Positions 47,447 through 55,625 of a stretch of DNA of 64,000 nt are shown here, in pieces (the stretch's first letter is position 1; every line of letters starts with the position of its first letter). The position numbers and the translations under genes were made by a program. Under the pieces are notes generated by a model, which was given only the letters and a program-made list of their open reading frames with translations, ran no database searches and was not told where the DNA came from. Source of the stretch: Desulfovibrio piger (lineage in GTDB: Bacteria; Desulfobacterota; Desulfovibrionia; Desulfovibrionales; Desulfovibrionaceae). The stretch covers positions 2,194,501-2,258,500 of the forward strand of contig NZ_LT630450.1 of the NCBI RefSeq assembly GCF_900116045.1. The letters are read 5' to 3'.

Positions 47447-48826
47447 CTACTTGCAGAACTTGTCCACGTACCCCATGACGAACACGAAGATGATCAGGCA
47501 GGGCAGCACATAGGTCACATAGCCGCGCAGCCAGCGGGGGAACTTCATGCCGGTGCCCTGGTCCACTTCGGCGATGAAGTTGTCCCAGCCCCAGCCGCGG
47601 CGCAGACAGCAGAAGAGCAGGAAGAACAGGCCGCCCAGGGGCAGGATGTTGTTGCTGATGAGGAAGTCTTCCAGATCCAGCACGCTGGTGCCGGGGCCCA
47701 GGGGCTGGAAACCGGCCAGCAGGTTGAAGCCCAGGGCGCAGGGCAGCGAGAAGAGCCAGATGCCCACGGCATGCAGCCAGGTGGCGCGACGCCGCTCCAT
47801 GCCCCACACGTCGGCGCTGTAGGAGATGATGTTCTCGAACACGGCGATGACCGTGGAAAGGGCGGCGAAGCTCATGAAGATGAAGAACAGCGTGCCCCAC
47901 AGCCGGCCGCCGGCCATGACGTTGAAGATGTTGGGCAGGGTCACGAAGACCAGGCCGGGCCCGGCGCCCGGCTCCACGCCGAAGGCGAAACAGGCCGGGA
48001 AGATGATGAGGCCGGCCATCAGGGCGACGAAGGTGTCCAGGCCCATGATCCACATGGCCTCACCGGTGAGGGAGCGGTCCCTGCTCTGGTAGCTGCCGAA
48101 GATGCACATGGCGCCGATGCCCACGGACAGGGTGAAGAAGGCCTGGTTCATGGCCGCGTTGATGACCGGGAACAGGCCGGTCTTCTCCAGCTTGGAGGGA
48201 TCGGGCGACAGGTAGAAGGAGACGCCCGCCTCGGCGCCGGGCAGGGTCAGGGAGCGGATGACCAGGGCCATGAGGATGAAGAGCAGGCCCAGCATCATCA
48301 GCTTGACCACGCGCTCCACGCCCTTCTGCACGCCCATGGCGCACACGCCGCAGCCCATGAGCACCACCAGGGTCATGCCCACCACCTGGGCCACGGGATC
48401 GCCCAGGGTGGCGCCGAAGAACGTGCCCACGCCGGCGGCGTCCAGGCCGCTCAGGGCCCCGCTGGCCATGTACCAGCAGTAATAGAGCATCCAGCCCGTG
48501 ACCGTGGTGTAGAACATCATCAGCAGATAGCTGCCGATGAGGGCCACCTTGCCGCCCCAGTGCCACTTGCTGCCCCTGGGCTCAAGGATGTGGAAGGCCA
48601 GGCCCATGTTGCGGCGGGCGGCACGGCCCACGGCGAACTCCATGATCATGGTAGGCACCACAGCGAACAGGCAGATCAGATAGATACCCACGAAGATGGC
48701 GCCGCCATACGCGCCGGTGATGTAGGGGAAACGCCAGACGTTCCCCAGCCCGATGGCGCAGCCCGCCGAAAGCAGCAGGAAGCCCAGCCGGCTTCCCAGC
48801 ATCTCACGCTGTGTGTTACCAGACAT
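47447..48826 (-). CDS. Sodium-dependent NSS-family transporter (copy 2)
   Basis: This 459-residue paralogue of the adjacent transporter is highly similar along the whole length (REMLGSRLGFLLLSAGCAIG, GGAIFVGIYLICLFAVVPTM, TTVTGWMLYYCW, FENIISYSADVWGM). It has the same LeuT-type fold with the first and sixth unwound helices visible as Gly-rich breaks. The start at 48826 follows AAGG. It lies 42 bases after the AzgA-like permease and 91 bases before copy 1, so the three may be cotranscribed. Differences cluster in loops, suggesting different substrates or regulation. Confidence 0.93.
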   Translation of the reverse strand: MSGNTQREMLGSRLGFLLLSAGCAIGLGNVWRFPYITGAYGGAIFVGIYLICLFAVVPTMIMEFAVGRAARRNMGLAFHILEPRGSKWHWGGKVALIGSYLLMMFYTTVTGWMLYYCWYMASGALSGLDAAGVGTFFGATLGDPVAQVVGMTLVVLMGCGVCAMGVQKGVERVVKLMMLGLLFILMALVIRSLTLPGAEAGVSFYLSPDPSKLEKTGLFPVINAAMNQAFFTLSVGIGAMCIFGSYQSRDRSLTGEAMWIMGLDTFVALMAGLIIFPACFAFGVEPGAGPGLVFVTLPNIFNVMAGGRLWGTLFFIFMSFAALSTVIAVFENIISYSADVWGMERRRATWLHAVGIWLFSLPCALGFNLLAGFQPLGPGTSVLDLEDFLISNNILPLGGLFFLLFCCLRRGWGWDNFIAEVDQGTGMKFPRWLRGYVTYVLPCLIIFVFVMGYVDKFCK

Positions 48827-48868
48827 AATTCCGCCTTGATCCTTTGAGAGTTGAAATGAAAAGCCCTG

Positions 48869-50170
48869 CTAGCCGCGCAACGCGAAATTGGCGGCAAAGC
48901 AGACGGCAACGATGTACATGACGGGGCTCACCTCGCGCCAGCGCCCGGTCAGGACGCGCAGCACCACGAAACTGATGAAGCCGAAGCCGAAGCCCGTGGC
49001 GATGTTGAAGGTCAGGGGCATGGCGATGATGGTCAGGAAGGCCGGGATGGCCACGCTCAGGTCGCGGAACTTGATCTGCACCACTTCCTGCATCATCAGG
49101 GCGCCCACCAGCACCAGCACGGGGGCCGTGGCATAGGCGGGCACCATGGCCACCAGCGGCGTGAAGAACAGGGCCAGCAGGAACAGGCCCGCGATGGTCA
49201 CGGCCGTGAGGCCGGTACGGCCGCCTTCGGCCACACCGGCGGCGCATTCCAGGTAGGAGGTGGCCGTGGTGGCCCCCAGCACGGCGCTGCACATGGTGCC
49301 GATGGAGTCCGTCACCAGGGCCCTGTCCAGATGGCGGATGTGGCCTTTCTCATCCATGAAGCCGGCCTTGCGCGCCAGGCCGATGAGCACGCCCATGTTG
49401 TCGAACAGGTCCACCATGGTCAGGGTGAAGATGATGGAGATCAGGCCGTGATGCAGGGCGCCCCTGAGGTCCATCTGCATGAAGGTCCCGGTGGGCAGGG
49501 GCAGGCTGAAACCGGAAAAGGCCTGCTCCGGCATGGAGGTCACGCCGCAGAGCACGCCGGCCACGGTGACGGTCAGGATGCCGATGATCATGGAGCCGGG
49601 CACCCGCAGGCACATGAGCATGGCCATCAGGGCCAGGCCGCCCAGGGCCAGCAGGGCTTCGGGCCTGGTCAGGGGCCCCAGGGTGACGAAGGTGGAGGGG
49701 TCCGCCACCACGATGCCGCAGTTCTTGAGGCCGATGAAGGCGATGAAGGCCCCGATGCCGACCACGATGGCGTATTTCAGATCCATGGGCACGGCGTCGA
49801 TGATCATCTGCCGCACGCGGGTCACGGTCAGCAGCATGAAGAACACGCCGGAGATGAAGACCGCGCCCAGGCCCGTCTGCCAGCTGTAGCCCGCCGGGCC
49901 GCAGACGTAATAGGCAAAAAAGGCCGTGATCCCCAGGCCGGGCGCCACGCCCACGGGAAAGCGGGCCCACAGGCCCATGAGCAGGGTGATGGCGATGGTC
50001 ACCCAGATGACCGCGGCCACGGCGCTCTCGCGCGGCATGCCCGCATCGGCCAGCATGGAAGGCACCACGAAGATCAGGTAGCACATGGCCATGAAGCTCG
50101 TCAGGCCGGCGCGCAATTCCTGCCGTACCGAGGTCCCGTTGGCCTTGAGGGCAAAGATCCTTTCCAGCAT
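48869..50170 (-). CDS. NCS2-family purine permease (AzgA-like)
   Basis: This 433-residue polytopic permease is of the AzgA branch of NCS2, which in E. coli imports adenine, guanine or hypoxanthine with protons. The N-terminal QELRAGLTSFMAMCYLIFVVPSML, VGVAPGLGITAFFAYYV, GIGAFIAFIGLKNCGIV, TLTMVDLFDNMGVLIGLARKAG and GATTATSYLECAAGVAEGGRTGL motifs are characteristic. The start at 50170 follows AGGAGG. A 230-base leader with a hairpin at 50237-50260 precedes it. It heads a likely transport unit with the two NSS genes. Confidence 0.92.
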   Translation of the reverse strand: MLERIFALKANGTSVRQELRAGLTSFMAMCYLIFVVPSMLADAGMPRESAVAAVIWVTIAITLLMGLWARFPVGVAPGLGITAFFAYYVCGPAGYSWQTGLGAVFISGVFFMLLTVTRVRQMIIDAVPMDLKYAIVVGIGAFIAFIGLKNCGIVVADPSTFVTLGPLTRPEALLALGGLALMAMLMCLRVPGSMIIGILTVTVAGVLCGVTSMPEQAFSGFSLPLPTGTFMQMDLRGALHHGLISIIFTLTMVDLFDNMGVLIGLARKAGFMDEKGHIRHLDRALVTDSIGTMCSAVLGATTATSYLECAAGVAEGGRTGLTAVTIAGLFLLALFFTPLVAMVPAYATAPVLVLVGALMMQEVVQIKFRDLSVAIPAFLTIIAMPLTFNIATGFGFGFISFVVLRVLTGRWREVSPVMYIVAVCFAANFALRG

Positions 50171-50230
50171 ACATCCTCCTTTCTGACCGGAGAGCTCCGC
50201 CGTGGGAGTGCGGCGCCCCCGGACGCACCG

Positions 50231-50260
50231 GCAGAAAGACCGGCCCGCAAGGGCCGGTCT
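50231..50260 (-). terminator. Hairpin in the leader of the purine permease gene
   Basis: AGACCGGCCC (50237-50246) and GGGCCGGTCT (50251-50260) form a perfect 10-base stem with GCAA loop. On the minus strand the sequence TCTTTCTG follows. It lies about 65 bases upstream of the permease start and could act as an attenuator. No purine-riboswitch core was recognised. Confidence 0.55.
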
Positions 50261-50397
50261 CCGGGCGTCCCGCCCGGCCGGCAGGGGCCGTGCCTCCCGT
50301 TGCCTGCGGCGGCACAGCCGTCAGCCGCGCTCCGCAACAGGGGTGCGAAGCGTTCTTATACCCGGCAAGGCGCACTCTGCCAAGTGCGCCGCCAAAG

Positions 50398-50435
50398 CAA
50401 AAAAGGCGCGGCACCCCCGTCAGGGATGCCGCGCC
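50398..50435 (-). terminator. Rho-independent terminator of the cysE operon
   Basis: GGCGCGGCA (50405-50413) pairs with TGCCGCGCC (50427-50435). On the minus strand seven T follow. It ends the cysE-lipoprotein-amidohydrolase transcript. Confidence 0.9.
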
Positions 50436-50449
50436 GGTAAAAACGTCCC

Positions 50450-51703
50450 TCAGGCGGCCGGGCCGGTGCCGCCCTGCTCCGGGCCGCTCCAGGCACCGTC
50501 CGTGACCATGCGGCGGCCCCGCGCCCAGACATGGCGCGGCCAGCCCTGCACCTCAAGGCCTTCATAGGGAGTATAGTCGCCCTGATGCAGCTCGCGGGCG
50601 CTCAGTTCCCGGCGGCAGGCCGGGTCCAGCACCACCACGTCGGCATCGAAACCGGCGTCCAGGCGGCCCTTGCGCCCGCCCAGGCCCAGCAGACGGGCGG
50701 GCGTGGTGCAGGCCACGTCCACGAAGCGCGGCAGGGTCAGGCGGCTCTTGCGCACGCCTTCCGAGAACAGCAGGGGCAGGCGCGTCTCCACGCCGGGCAT
50801 GCCCTGCGGGCAGGCAAAGACCGATTCCCGGCCGGTGGCCCATTTGCGGGCGTAGCTGACCTCGTCATGGGCGGAGACCACATGATCCAGCAGGCCGCGG
50901 GCAAGGGCGTCCCACAGCAGGCGCCCGTCGCGCGGGGCGCGCAGGGGCGGCATGCAGACATACTTCAGGCCCTCGGCCGCGCCCTCGCCGTAGCTGGCGG
51001 CATCCAGCAGCAGATAGCGCGGCGCCGTGCAGGCATGGACACGGCCGCAGCCGTGCCCGCCGGAAAGCGCCGTCAGGGCGCGTGCCGACGAGACCGGGCC
51101 CAGGCACAGGGGGCTTTCCGCGGCATGGGCCAGGGTCAGCGCCAGACGCACGGCCGTTTCTTCGGCATAGGCGGGGAAGACCTGCGGCCAGACCTGCACG
51201 TCCCGCTGTCCTTCGGCCTCCAGACGGGCGCGCATGCCCCTGCCCACGGGCTCCAGACCGCAGGCGGCCAGCGGCAGCATGTCCCGGGCCCTGAGGTCGC
51301 GCAGGCGCATGCAGGCATCGGCGGCCGTCAGCAGCGACGCGGGGAAGGCCGCGCAGGCCGCCGCATCCGGCAGTTCCCCGGCGGCGTCGGCGTGCACGAC
51401 CACATCCACGGGCAGGCCGTCCGTGACCGGCGCGGAGCCGTCGCACGGCGGCAGCACGCCCAGGCTGGTGGTGCCGCCCATGAGCGCGGCCCGGGCCAGT
51501 CCGCCCAGCCCCGCCCCGGCGGGACGCACCTGGGCATCCACACCGCCGGGCAGCACATAGCAGTCCGTGGCGTCCACCACGCAGGCGCCGGAAGCGGAAA
51601 GGCCCTCGCCCACTTCCACGATACGTTCGTCCTCCAACAAGACATCGGCCTTGCGCACGCCGTCATGGCGCACCACCAGACCACCCTGTACCAGAGTACG
51701 CAT
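50450..51703 (-). CDS. Dihydropyrimidinase/dihydroorotase-like protein lacking metal ligands
   Basis: This 417-residue protein has the full amidohydrolase layout of dihydropyrimidinases: VVDATDCYVLPGGVDA, MGGTTSLGV, ACTAPRYLLLDAASYGEGAAEGLKYVCMPPLR, LFSEGVRKSRLTLPRFVDV and KGRLDAGFDADVVVLDP. The metal ligands are gone, however. The HxH after GGVD reads QVR, the carboxylated lysine segment is absent, the VHVS histidine is replaced by LGPVS, and SDH reads SAH. It is therefore probably not a binuclear hydrolase, perhaps a structural partner like inactive dihydroorotase chains. It lies 16 bases after a tiny lipoprotein gene in the cysE operon. Confidence 0.85.
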   Translation of the reverse strand: MRTLVQGGLVVRHDGVRKADVLLEDERIVEVGEGLSASGACVVDATDCYVLPGGVDAQVRPAGAGLGGLARAALMGGTTSLGVLPPCDGSAPVTDGLPVDVVVHADAAGELPDAAACAAFPASLLTAADACMRLRDLRARDMLPLAACGLEPVGRGMRARLEAEGQRDVQVWPQVFPAYAEETAVRLALTLAHAAESPLCLGPVSSARALTALSGGHGCGRVHACTAPRYLLLDAASYGEGAAEGLKYVCMPPLRAPRDGRLLWDALARGLLDHVVSAHDEVSYARKWATGRESVFACPQGMPGVETRLPLLFSEGVRKSRLTLPRFVDVACTTPARLLGLGGRKGRLDAGFDADVVVLDPACRRELSARELHQGDYTPYEGLEVQGWPRHVWARGRRMVTDGAWSGPEQGGTGPAA

Positions 51704-51719
51704 GATCCCGACCTCGCTG

Positions 51720-51866
51720 TTACAGGCCGCGTCCCATGGAGACGCCGCCGATCATCTGTCCCTTGGCCTTGACCTCCGTGCCGCAGCCGCTCAGGCAGGC
51801 CGCCAGCACCACCGCCGCCAGCAGAAGCAGCGGCAGGAAGGGCCGCCCCTTGCGCGCGGGCCTCAT
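51720..51866 (-). CDS. 48-residue lipoprotein coupled to cysE
   Basis: This very small gene overlaps the cysE stop as ATGA (51863-51866) and has AGGAG 8 bases before its ATG, inside cysE. The product begins MRPARKGRPF, has a hydrophobic core LPLLLLAAVVLAACL and a textbook lipobox LSGC. The mature peptide would be about 21 residues (CGTEVKAKGQMIGGVSMGR). It should be lipid-anchored at the inner or outer membrane. Function unknown; its position between cysE and the amidohydrolase-like gene looks deliberate. Confidence 0.72.
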   Translation of the reverse strand: MRPARKGRPFLPLLLLAAVVLAACLSGCGTEVKAKGQMIGGVSMGRGL

Positions 51867-52774
51867 GACGGCCGCTCCTGCGTGACCTTGGCCCCGGCGG
51901 GCACGTCGTCCGTGATCCAGACATTGCCGCCGATGACCGCGCCCCGGCCCACGGTGACGCGGCCCAGGATGGTGGCGCCCGCGTAGACCGTCACCCGGTC
52001 TTCCAGGATGGGATGGCGCGGGATGCCCTTGGTCAGGGTGCCGTCGGCGTTCTTGGGGAAGGAGAGCGCGCCCAGGGTCACGCCCTGGTAGAGGCGGCAG
52101 CTGTTGCCGATGATGCAGGTCTCGCCGATGACCACGCCCGTGCCGTGGTCGATGAAGAAATCGTTGCCGATGGTGGCCCCGGGATGGATGTCGATGCCCG
52201 TGCGCGAGTGGGCCATCTCGGAGATGATGCGCGGGATCAGCGGCACCTTGAGGCTGTAGAGCTCGTGGGCGATGCGGTGATGCACCATGGTGTACATGGA
52301 GGGATAGCAGAAGATGGTCTCGCCCGGGCTGGTGGCCGCGGGGTCGCCTTCGTAGCCCGCCTGGGCATCCCCGGCCAGCTTGTGGCGGATGTCCGGCAGC
52401 TTGTCCATGAAGGCCAGCGCCAGCTCGCGGCTGTTGCGCTCGCAGTTCTGGCAGCCCTCGCCCTCGCCCGTGCAGGAGAAGGAGATGCCGCGCTGGATCT
52501 GCTCGGCCAGCAGCCGGTAGACGCTGTCCAGGTTGGCGGCCAGATGATGGCGCATGGATTCGCGCCAGACGCGCGCGGCCCCGAAATAGCCGGGGAACAG
52601 CGCTGCCCGCAGGCGATCCATGATCTCGCTCAGCCTGTCCAGGGAAGGCATGGCCATGCCGCGGGCCGAACAGTGCCAGACCTTGTCCAGGGATTCGGGA
52701 TGGCAAAGACGGTCGACCACGGAATCCAGGCGCTGCATGGCGTCGGAAGAAGGAGTGTCCTGAAGAATGCTCAT
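51863..52774 (-). CDS. cysE: Serine O-acetyltransferase
   Basis: CysE (303 residues) acetylates L-serine with acetyl-CoA, committing it to cysteine synthesis. The N-terminal helical domain precedes a left-handed beta-helix with hexapeptide repeats. Markers include HSRTGIDIHPGATIGNDFFIDHGTGVVIGE (catalytic Asp/His region), GVTLGALSFPKN, IPRHPILEDRVTVYAGATILG and the C-terminal GGNVWITDDVPAG. A cysteine cluster (CTGEGEGCQNC) in the N-terminal part is unusual and could bind metal or respond to redox state. The start MSILQDT at 52774 follows CAGGTG; an ATG five codons upstream lacks a ribosome site. A promoter lies just upstream. Confidence 0.94.
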   Translation of the reverse strand: MSILQDTPSSDAMQRLDSVVDRLCHPESLDKVWHCSARGMAMPSLDRLSEIMDRLRAALFPGYFGAARVWRESMRHHLAANLDSVYRLLAEQIQRGISFSCTGEGEGCQNCERNSRELALAFMDKLPDIRHKLAGDAQAGYEGDPAATSPGETIFCYPSMYTMVHHRIAHELYSLKVPLIPRIISEMAHSRTGIDIHPGATIGNDFFIDHGTGVVIGETCIIGNSCRLYQGVTLGALSFPKNADGTLTKGIPRHPILEDRVTVYAGATILGRVTVGRGAVIGGNVWITDDVPAGAKVTQERPS

Positions 52775-52801
52775 AATCACCTGCGTCATGTTTTTTCGCG
52801 C

Positions 52802-52830
52802 ATTGTACACGGCAGAGGCCCGCAAGGCAA
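52802..52830 (-). promoter_or_regulatory. Promoter of cysE
   Basis: On the minus strand TTGCCT (52830-52825), 17-base spacer, TACAAT (52807-52802), about 28 bases upstream of the cysE start. Confidence 0.75.
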
Positions 52831-52866
52831 AGGAAAACGGGCACCTGCCGGCGGCAGCGCCCGTCA

Positions 52867-52894
52867 TTGACAAATCCGCCCGCTGGGCTAGGTT
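52867..52894 (+). promoter_or_regulatory. Promoter of the 2-hydroxyacid dehydrogenase gene
   Basis: TTGACA (52867-52872), 16-base spacer, TAGGTT (52889-52894), about 160 bases upstream of the start codon. It diverges from the cysE promoter 37 bases away, so one regulator could control both. Confidence 0.65.
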
Positions 52895-53052
52895 CAGGAC
52901 GCAGGCCCCGTCCGTGCAGGACCGCCGTCCCCCATGCCGCAGGACAGGGGCACGGACCGCCGCCCCCGCCTGTCCCGTCCCTGCCGGCCGGGGCGGCATG
53001 CGCGCAACGGGCCTCCCGCCCCGTCCACCCCTTCCCCACAAGGAGCCCCGCC

Positions 53053-53997
53053 ATGAAAGTCCTGGCCACCCCGCGATCCTTCGGCAAGAACAATCCCGAA
53101 CTTTTCGACATCCTCCGCGACGCGGGGCTGGACGTCGTGCGCAACGATACCGGCGCCATCCTCTCCGCTGCCCGGATGTGCGAGAAGCTGGCCGACTGTG
53201 ACGGCCTGATCGTGGGCGTGGACCCCGTCGATGCCACGGTGCTGGCCGCCGCGCCCCGGCTCCGGGCCATCGCCAAGTACGGCGTGGGCCTGGACAATAT
53301 CGACCTGGCCGCCTGCGAGGCCCGCGGCATCAGGGTCTCCCGCACCGTGGGCGCCAACAGCGAGGCCGTGGCCGACTACGCCCTGGCCCTCATGCTGGGC
53401 GTGGCCCGCAAGGTGGCCCTCATCGACCGCCGCTGCCGCGAACGGGACTGGAGCAAGATCACCGGCATCGACCTGTACGGCAAGACCGTGGGCATCATCG
53501 GCCTGGGCGCCGTCGGCAAGCGGGTGGCCCGCCGCTGCGGCGCGGGCTTCGGCATGAAGGTGCTGGGGCACGACATCGCCTGGGATGACGCCTGGGCCGC
53601 CGGGAACCATGTGGAACGCGCCGGTCTGGAACGCATCTTCCGCGAAGCCGATTTCATCAGCCTGCACACCAGCCTCGACGACAGCACCCGCCATCTGGTG
53701 GACGCCCCGCGGCTGGCCCTCATGAAGCCCACCGCCATCCTCATCAATACCGCCCGAGGCGAGCTGGTGGACGGCCCCGCCCTGCTGGAGGCCCTGGAGC
53801 AGAAGCGCATCTACGGCGCCGGTCTGGACGTGTTCGAGCAGGAACCGCCGCAGGACGCCCGCTGGTACGCCCTGGACAACCTGGTCATGGGGTCCCACTG
53901 CTCGTCCTCCACCAGCGGCGCCGTGGCCACCATGGGCCATATGGCCGTCAGCAACCTGCTCCGCGATCTGGGATTGGGGGGCTCCGGCGGATGCTGA
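53053..53997 (+). CDS. D-isomer-specific 2-hydroxyacid dehydrogenase (phosphoglycerate dehydrogenase-like)
   Basis: This 314-residue NAD(P)-dependent dehydrogenase starts after AGGAG. The substrate domain has IAKYGVGLDNIDLAAC and GANSEAVADYALALML. The Rossmann motif is GIIGLGAVGKRVARRCGAGF. Catalytic residues are the arginine in NTARGELVDG, the glutamate in FEQEPP and the histidine in GSHCSSST. The closest relatives are 3-phosphoglycerate dehydrogenase (SerA-like, short form without an ACT domain), which would feed serine to CysE encoded divergently next door. Other 2-hydroxyacids are possible. Confidence 0.88.
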   Translation: MKVLATPRSFGKNNPELFDILRDAGLDVVRNDTGAILSAARMCEKLADCDGLIVGVDPVDATVLAAAPRLRAIAKYGVGLDNIDLAACEARGIRVSRTVGANSEAVADYALALMLGVARKVALIDRRCRERDWSKITGIDLYGKTVGIIGLGAVGKRVARRCGAGFGMKVLGHDIAWDDAWAAGNHVERAGLERIFREADFISLHTSLDDSTRHLVDAPRLALMKPTAILINTARGELVDGPALLEALEQKRIYGAGLDVFEQEPPQDARWYALDNLVMGSHCSSSTSGAVATMGHMAVSNLLRDLGLGGSGGC

Positions 53998-54052
53998 TGC
54001 GGGGGAAGGCCGTGCCCCGCTTCTGTGCCGCTCTGCCCTGAAGGGAAAAGAA

Positions 54053-54086
54053 AACGGGGCCGTCTCCTGAGGGAGACGGCCCCGTT
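54053..54086. terminator. Bidirectional hairpin terminator
   Basis: A perfect 15-base stem (54053-54067 with 54072-54086) with TGAG loop lies 55 bases after the dehydrogenase gene. On the minus strand it is followed by TTTTCTTTT, so it can also stop transcripts coming through ackA. Confidence 0.8.
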
Positions 54087-54311
54087 CCGTATCGTGGGAG
54101 CTGTCGTTGACGCCGGGAAGCGAGGTACCGGTGCGGCGGGCACAGCTCCGTATGCGTCCTTCGCTGCCGCGCCCGTCCCTTGCCGCTCTGCTTTGAACGG
54201 AGGAAGGTGCGCGGGACGCGCCTTCCCGGGAGCGGTTTGGGGAAGGGGAACGCGGGGCGGGGCCGCTTTGCACCGCAGGGGAAAGCGGCTCCCCCCTGCG
54301 GCATCTGTGTC

Positions 54312-55523
54312 TTAGGCCAGCACTTCCATGGTGGCCTGGGCGATCTGCAGTTCCTCGTTGGTGGGGATGATGAGGACCTTGATCTTGCTGTCGGGGGTGG
54401 AGATGGTGCGGGCACCGGGCTTGCGGGTGCCGTTTTCTTCCAGGTTCAGGCGCACGCCCAGCTCTTCCAGGCCTTCACAGACCATGGCGCGGACGATGTC
54501 GTCGTTTTCACCGATGCCGGCGGTGAAGACCAGGGCATCGACCTTGCCGCCCAGCAGGAAGAAGTAGGCGCCCAGGGTCTTCTTGATGCTGCGGACCAGC
54601 ATCTTGAGGGCCAGTTCGGCCTTTTTGTTGCCGTTTTCCACTTCCTTGTGCACGTCACGCATGTCGGTGAAGCCGCACAGGCCCAGCAGACCGGACTTCT
54701 TGTTCATCAGGGTGTCCATCTCCTCGGGGGTCAGGCCCTTCTTTTCCATGATGAAGGGGACGATGGCCGGGTCGATGGAACCGCAGCGGGTGCCCATGAT
54801 GAGGCCTTCCAGAGGCGTGAGGCCCATGCTGGTATCAAAGCACTTGCCGTCTTTCACGCAGCTCATGGAAGAGCCGTTGCCCAGGTGCATGGTGATGGAG
54901 CGCAGCTCGGACTGGGGCTTGCCCAGGTATTCGGCGGTCTTCTTGGCGATGTACTTGTGGGAGGTGCCGTGGAAGCCGTAACGGCGGATGTGCATCTCTT
55001 CGTAGATCTCGTAGGGCAGGCCGTACATGTAGGCTTCCTGCGGCATGGCCATGCCGAATTCGGTGTCGAACACGGCCACGTTGGGAACGCCGGGGAAGAG
55101 CTTTTCGGCCACTTCGATGCCCATGAGGTTGGCGGGGTTGTGCAGGGGGCCCAGGGGGAAGCAGTCACGGATGATCTGCTTCACGTTCTCGTCCACCTTC
55201 ACGGTCTCGGTGATGGATTCGCCGCCGTGCAGCACGCGGTGGCCGATGGCGTAGATCTCGCTCTTGTCCTTGATGACGCCCTTTTCGGCATCGGTCAGCA
55301 GGGAGATGACCAGTTCCATGGCTTCCACATGGGTGGGGAAGGCGCTTTCGCGCACGATCTTTTCCTCGTGGTCGGTGTCGGGGGCGATCTTGTGGGTCAG
55401 CTTGCCCGTGCCGCCCTGGCCGATGCGTTCGGCCAGGCCGGAAGCCAGGACGGTCTCGGTGTCCATTTCCAGCAGCTGATATTTGCAGGAGGAAGAGCCA
55501 GCATTGATGACCAGTACTTTCAT
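54312..55523 (-). CDS. ackA: Acetate kinase
   Basis: AckA (403 residues) converts acetyl-phosphate plus ADP to acetate and ATP. Motifs are the N-terminal LVINAGSSSCKYQLL, VLHGGESITETV, FDTEFGMAMP, RRYGFHGTSHKYIA, ITMHLGNGSSMSCVKDGK, DTSMGLTPLEGLIMGTRCGSIDP and VFTAGIGEND. The start follows GAGGA. It is the last gene of the por-pta-ackA run, 102 bases after pta. A perfect hairpin in that gap may set relative mRNA levels. Together these genes give substrate-level ATP from pyruvate. Confidence 0.98.
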   Translation of the reverse strand: MKVLVINAGSSSCKYQLLEMDTETVLASGLAERIGQGGTGKLTHKIAPDTDHEEKIVRESAFPTHVEAMELVISLLTDAEKGVIKDKSEIYAIGHRVLHGGESITETVKVDENVKQIIRDCFPLGPLHNPANLMGIEVAEKLFPGVPNVAVFDTEFGMAMPQEAYMYGLPYEIYEEMHIRRYGFHGTSHKYIAKKTAEYLGKPQSELRSITMHLGNGSSMSCVKDGKCFDTSMGLTPLEGLIMGTRCGSIDPAIVPFIMEKKGLTPEEMDTLMNKKSGLLGLCGFTDMRDVHKEVENGNKKAELALKMLVRSIKKTLGAYFFLLGGKVDALVFTAGIGENDDIVRAMVCEGLEELGVRLNLEENGTRKPGARTISTPDSKIKVLIIPTNEELQIAQATMEVLA

Positions 55524-55549
55524 GAGAGATCCTCGTCGGGGGGGAATGG

Positions 55550-55575
55550 AGGGACGGAGCCGTGGCTCCGTCCCT
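55550..55575 (-). promoter_or_regulatory. Intercistronic hairpin between pta and ackA
   Basis: AGGGACGGAGCC (55550-55561) pairs perfectly with GGCTCCGTCCCT (55564-55575) across a 2-base loop. No T-run follows, so processing or mRNA stability is more likely than termination. Confidence 0.5.
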
Positions 55576-55625
55576 GATATGATGGTTGCGGACAGGATGC
55601 CGGGCGCGGCCGGCGCGTGCCCGTG

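Noticed and set aside
50171..50449. Purine riboswitch upstream of the AzgA-like permease
   Set aside because: The conserved core of purine riboswitches could not be found on either strand; only simple hairpins are present.
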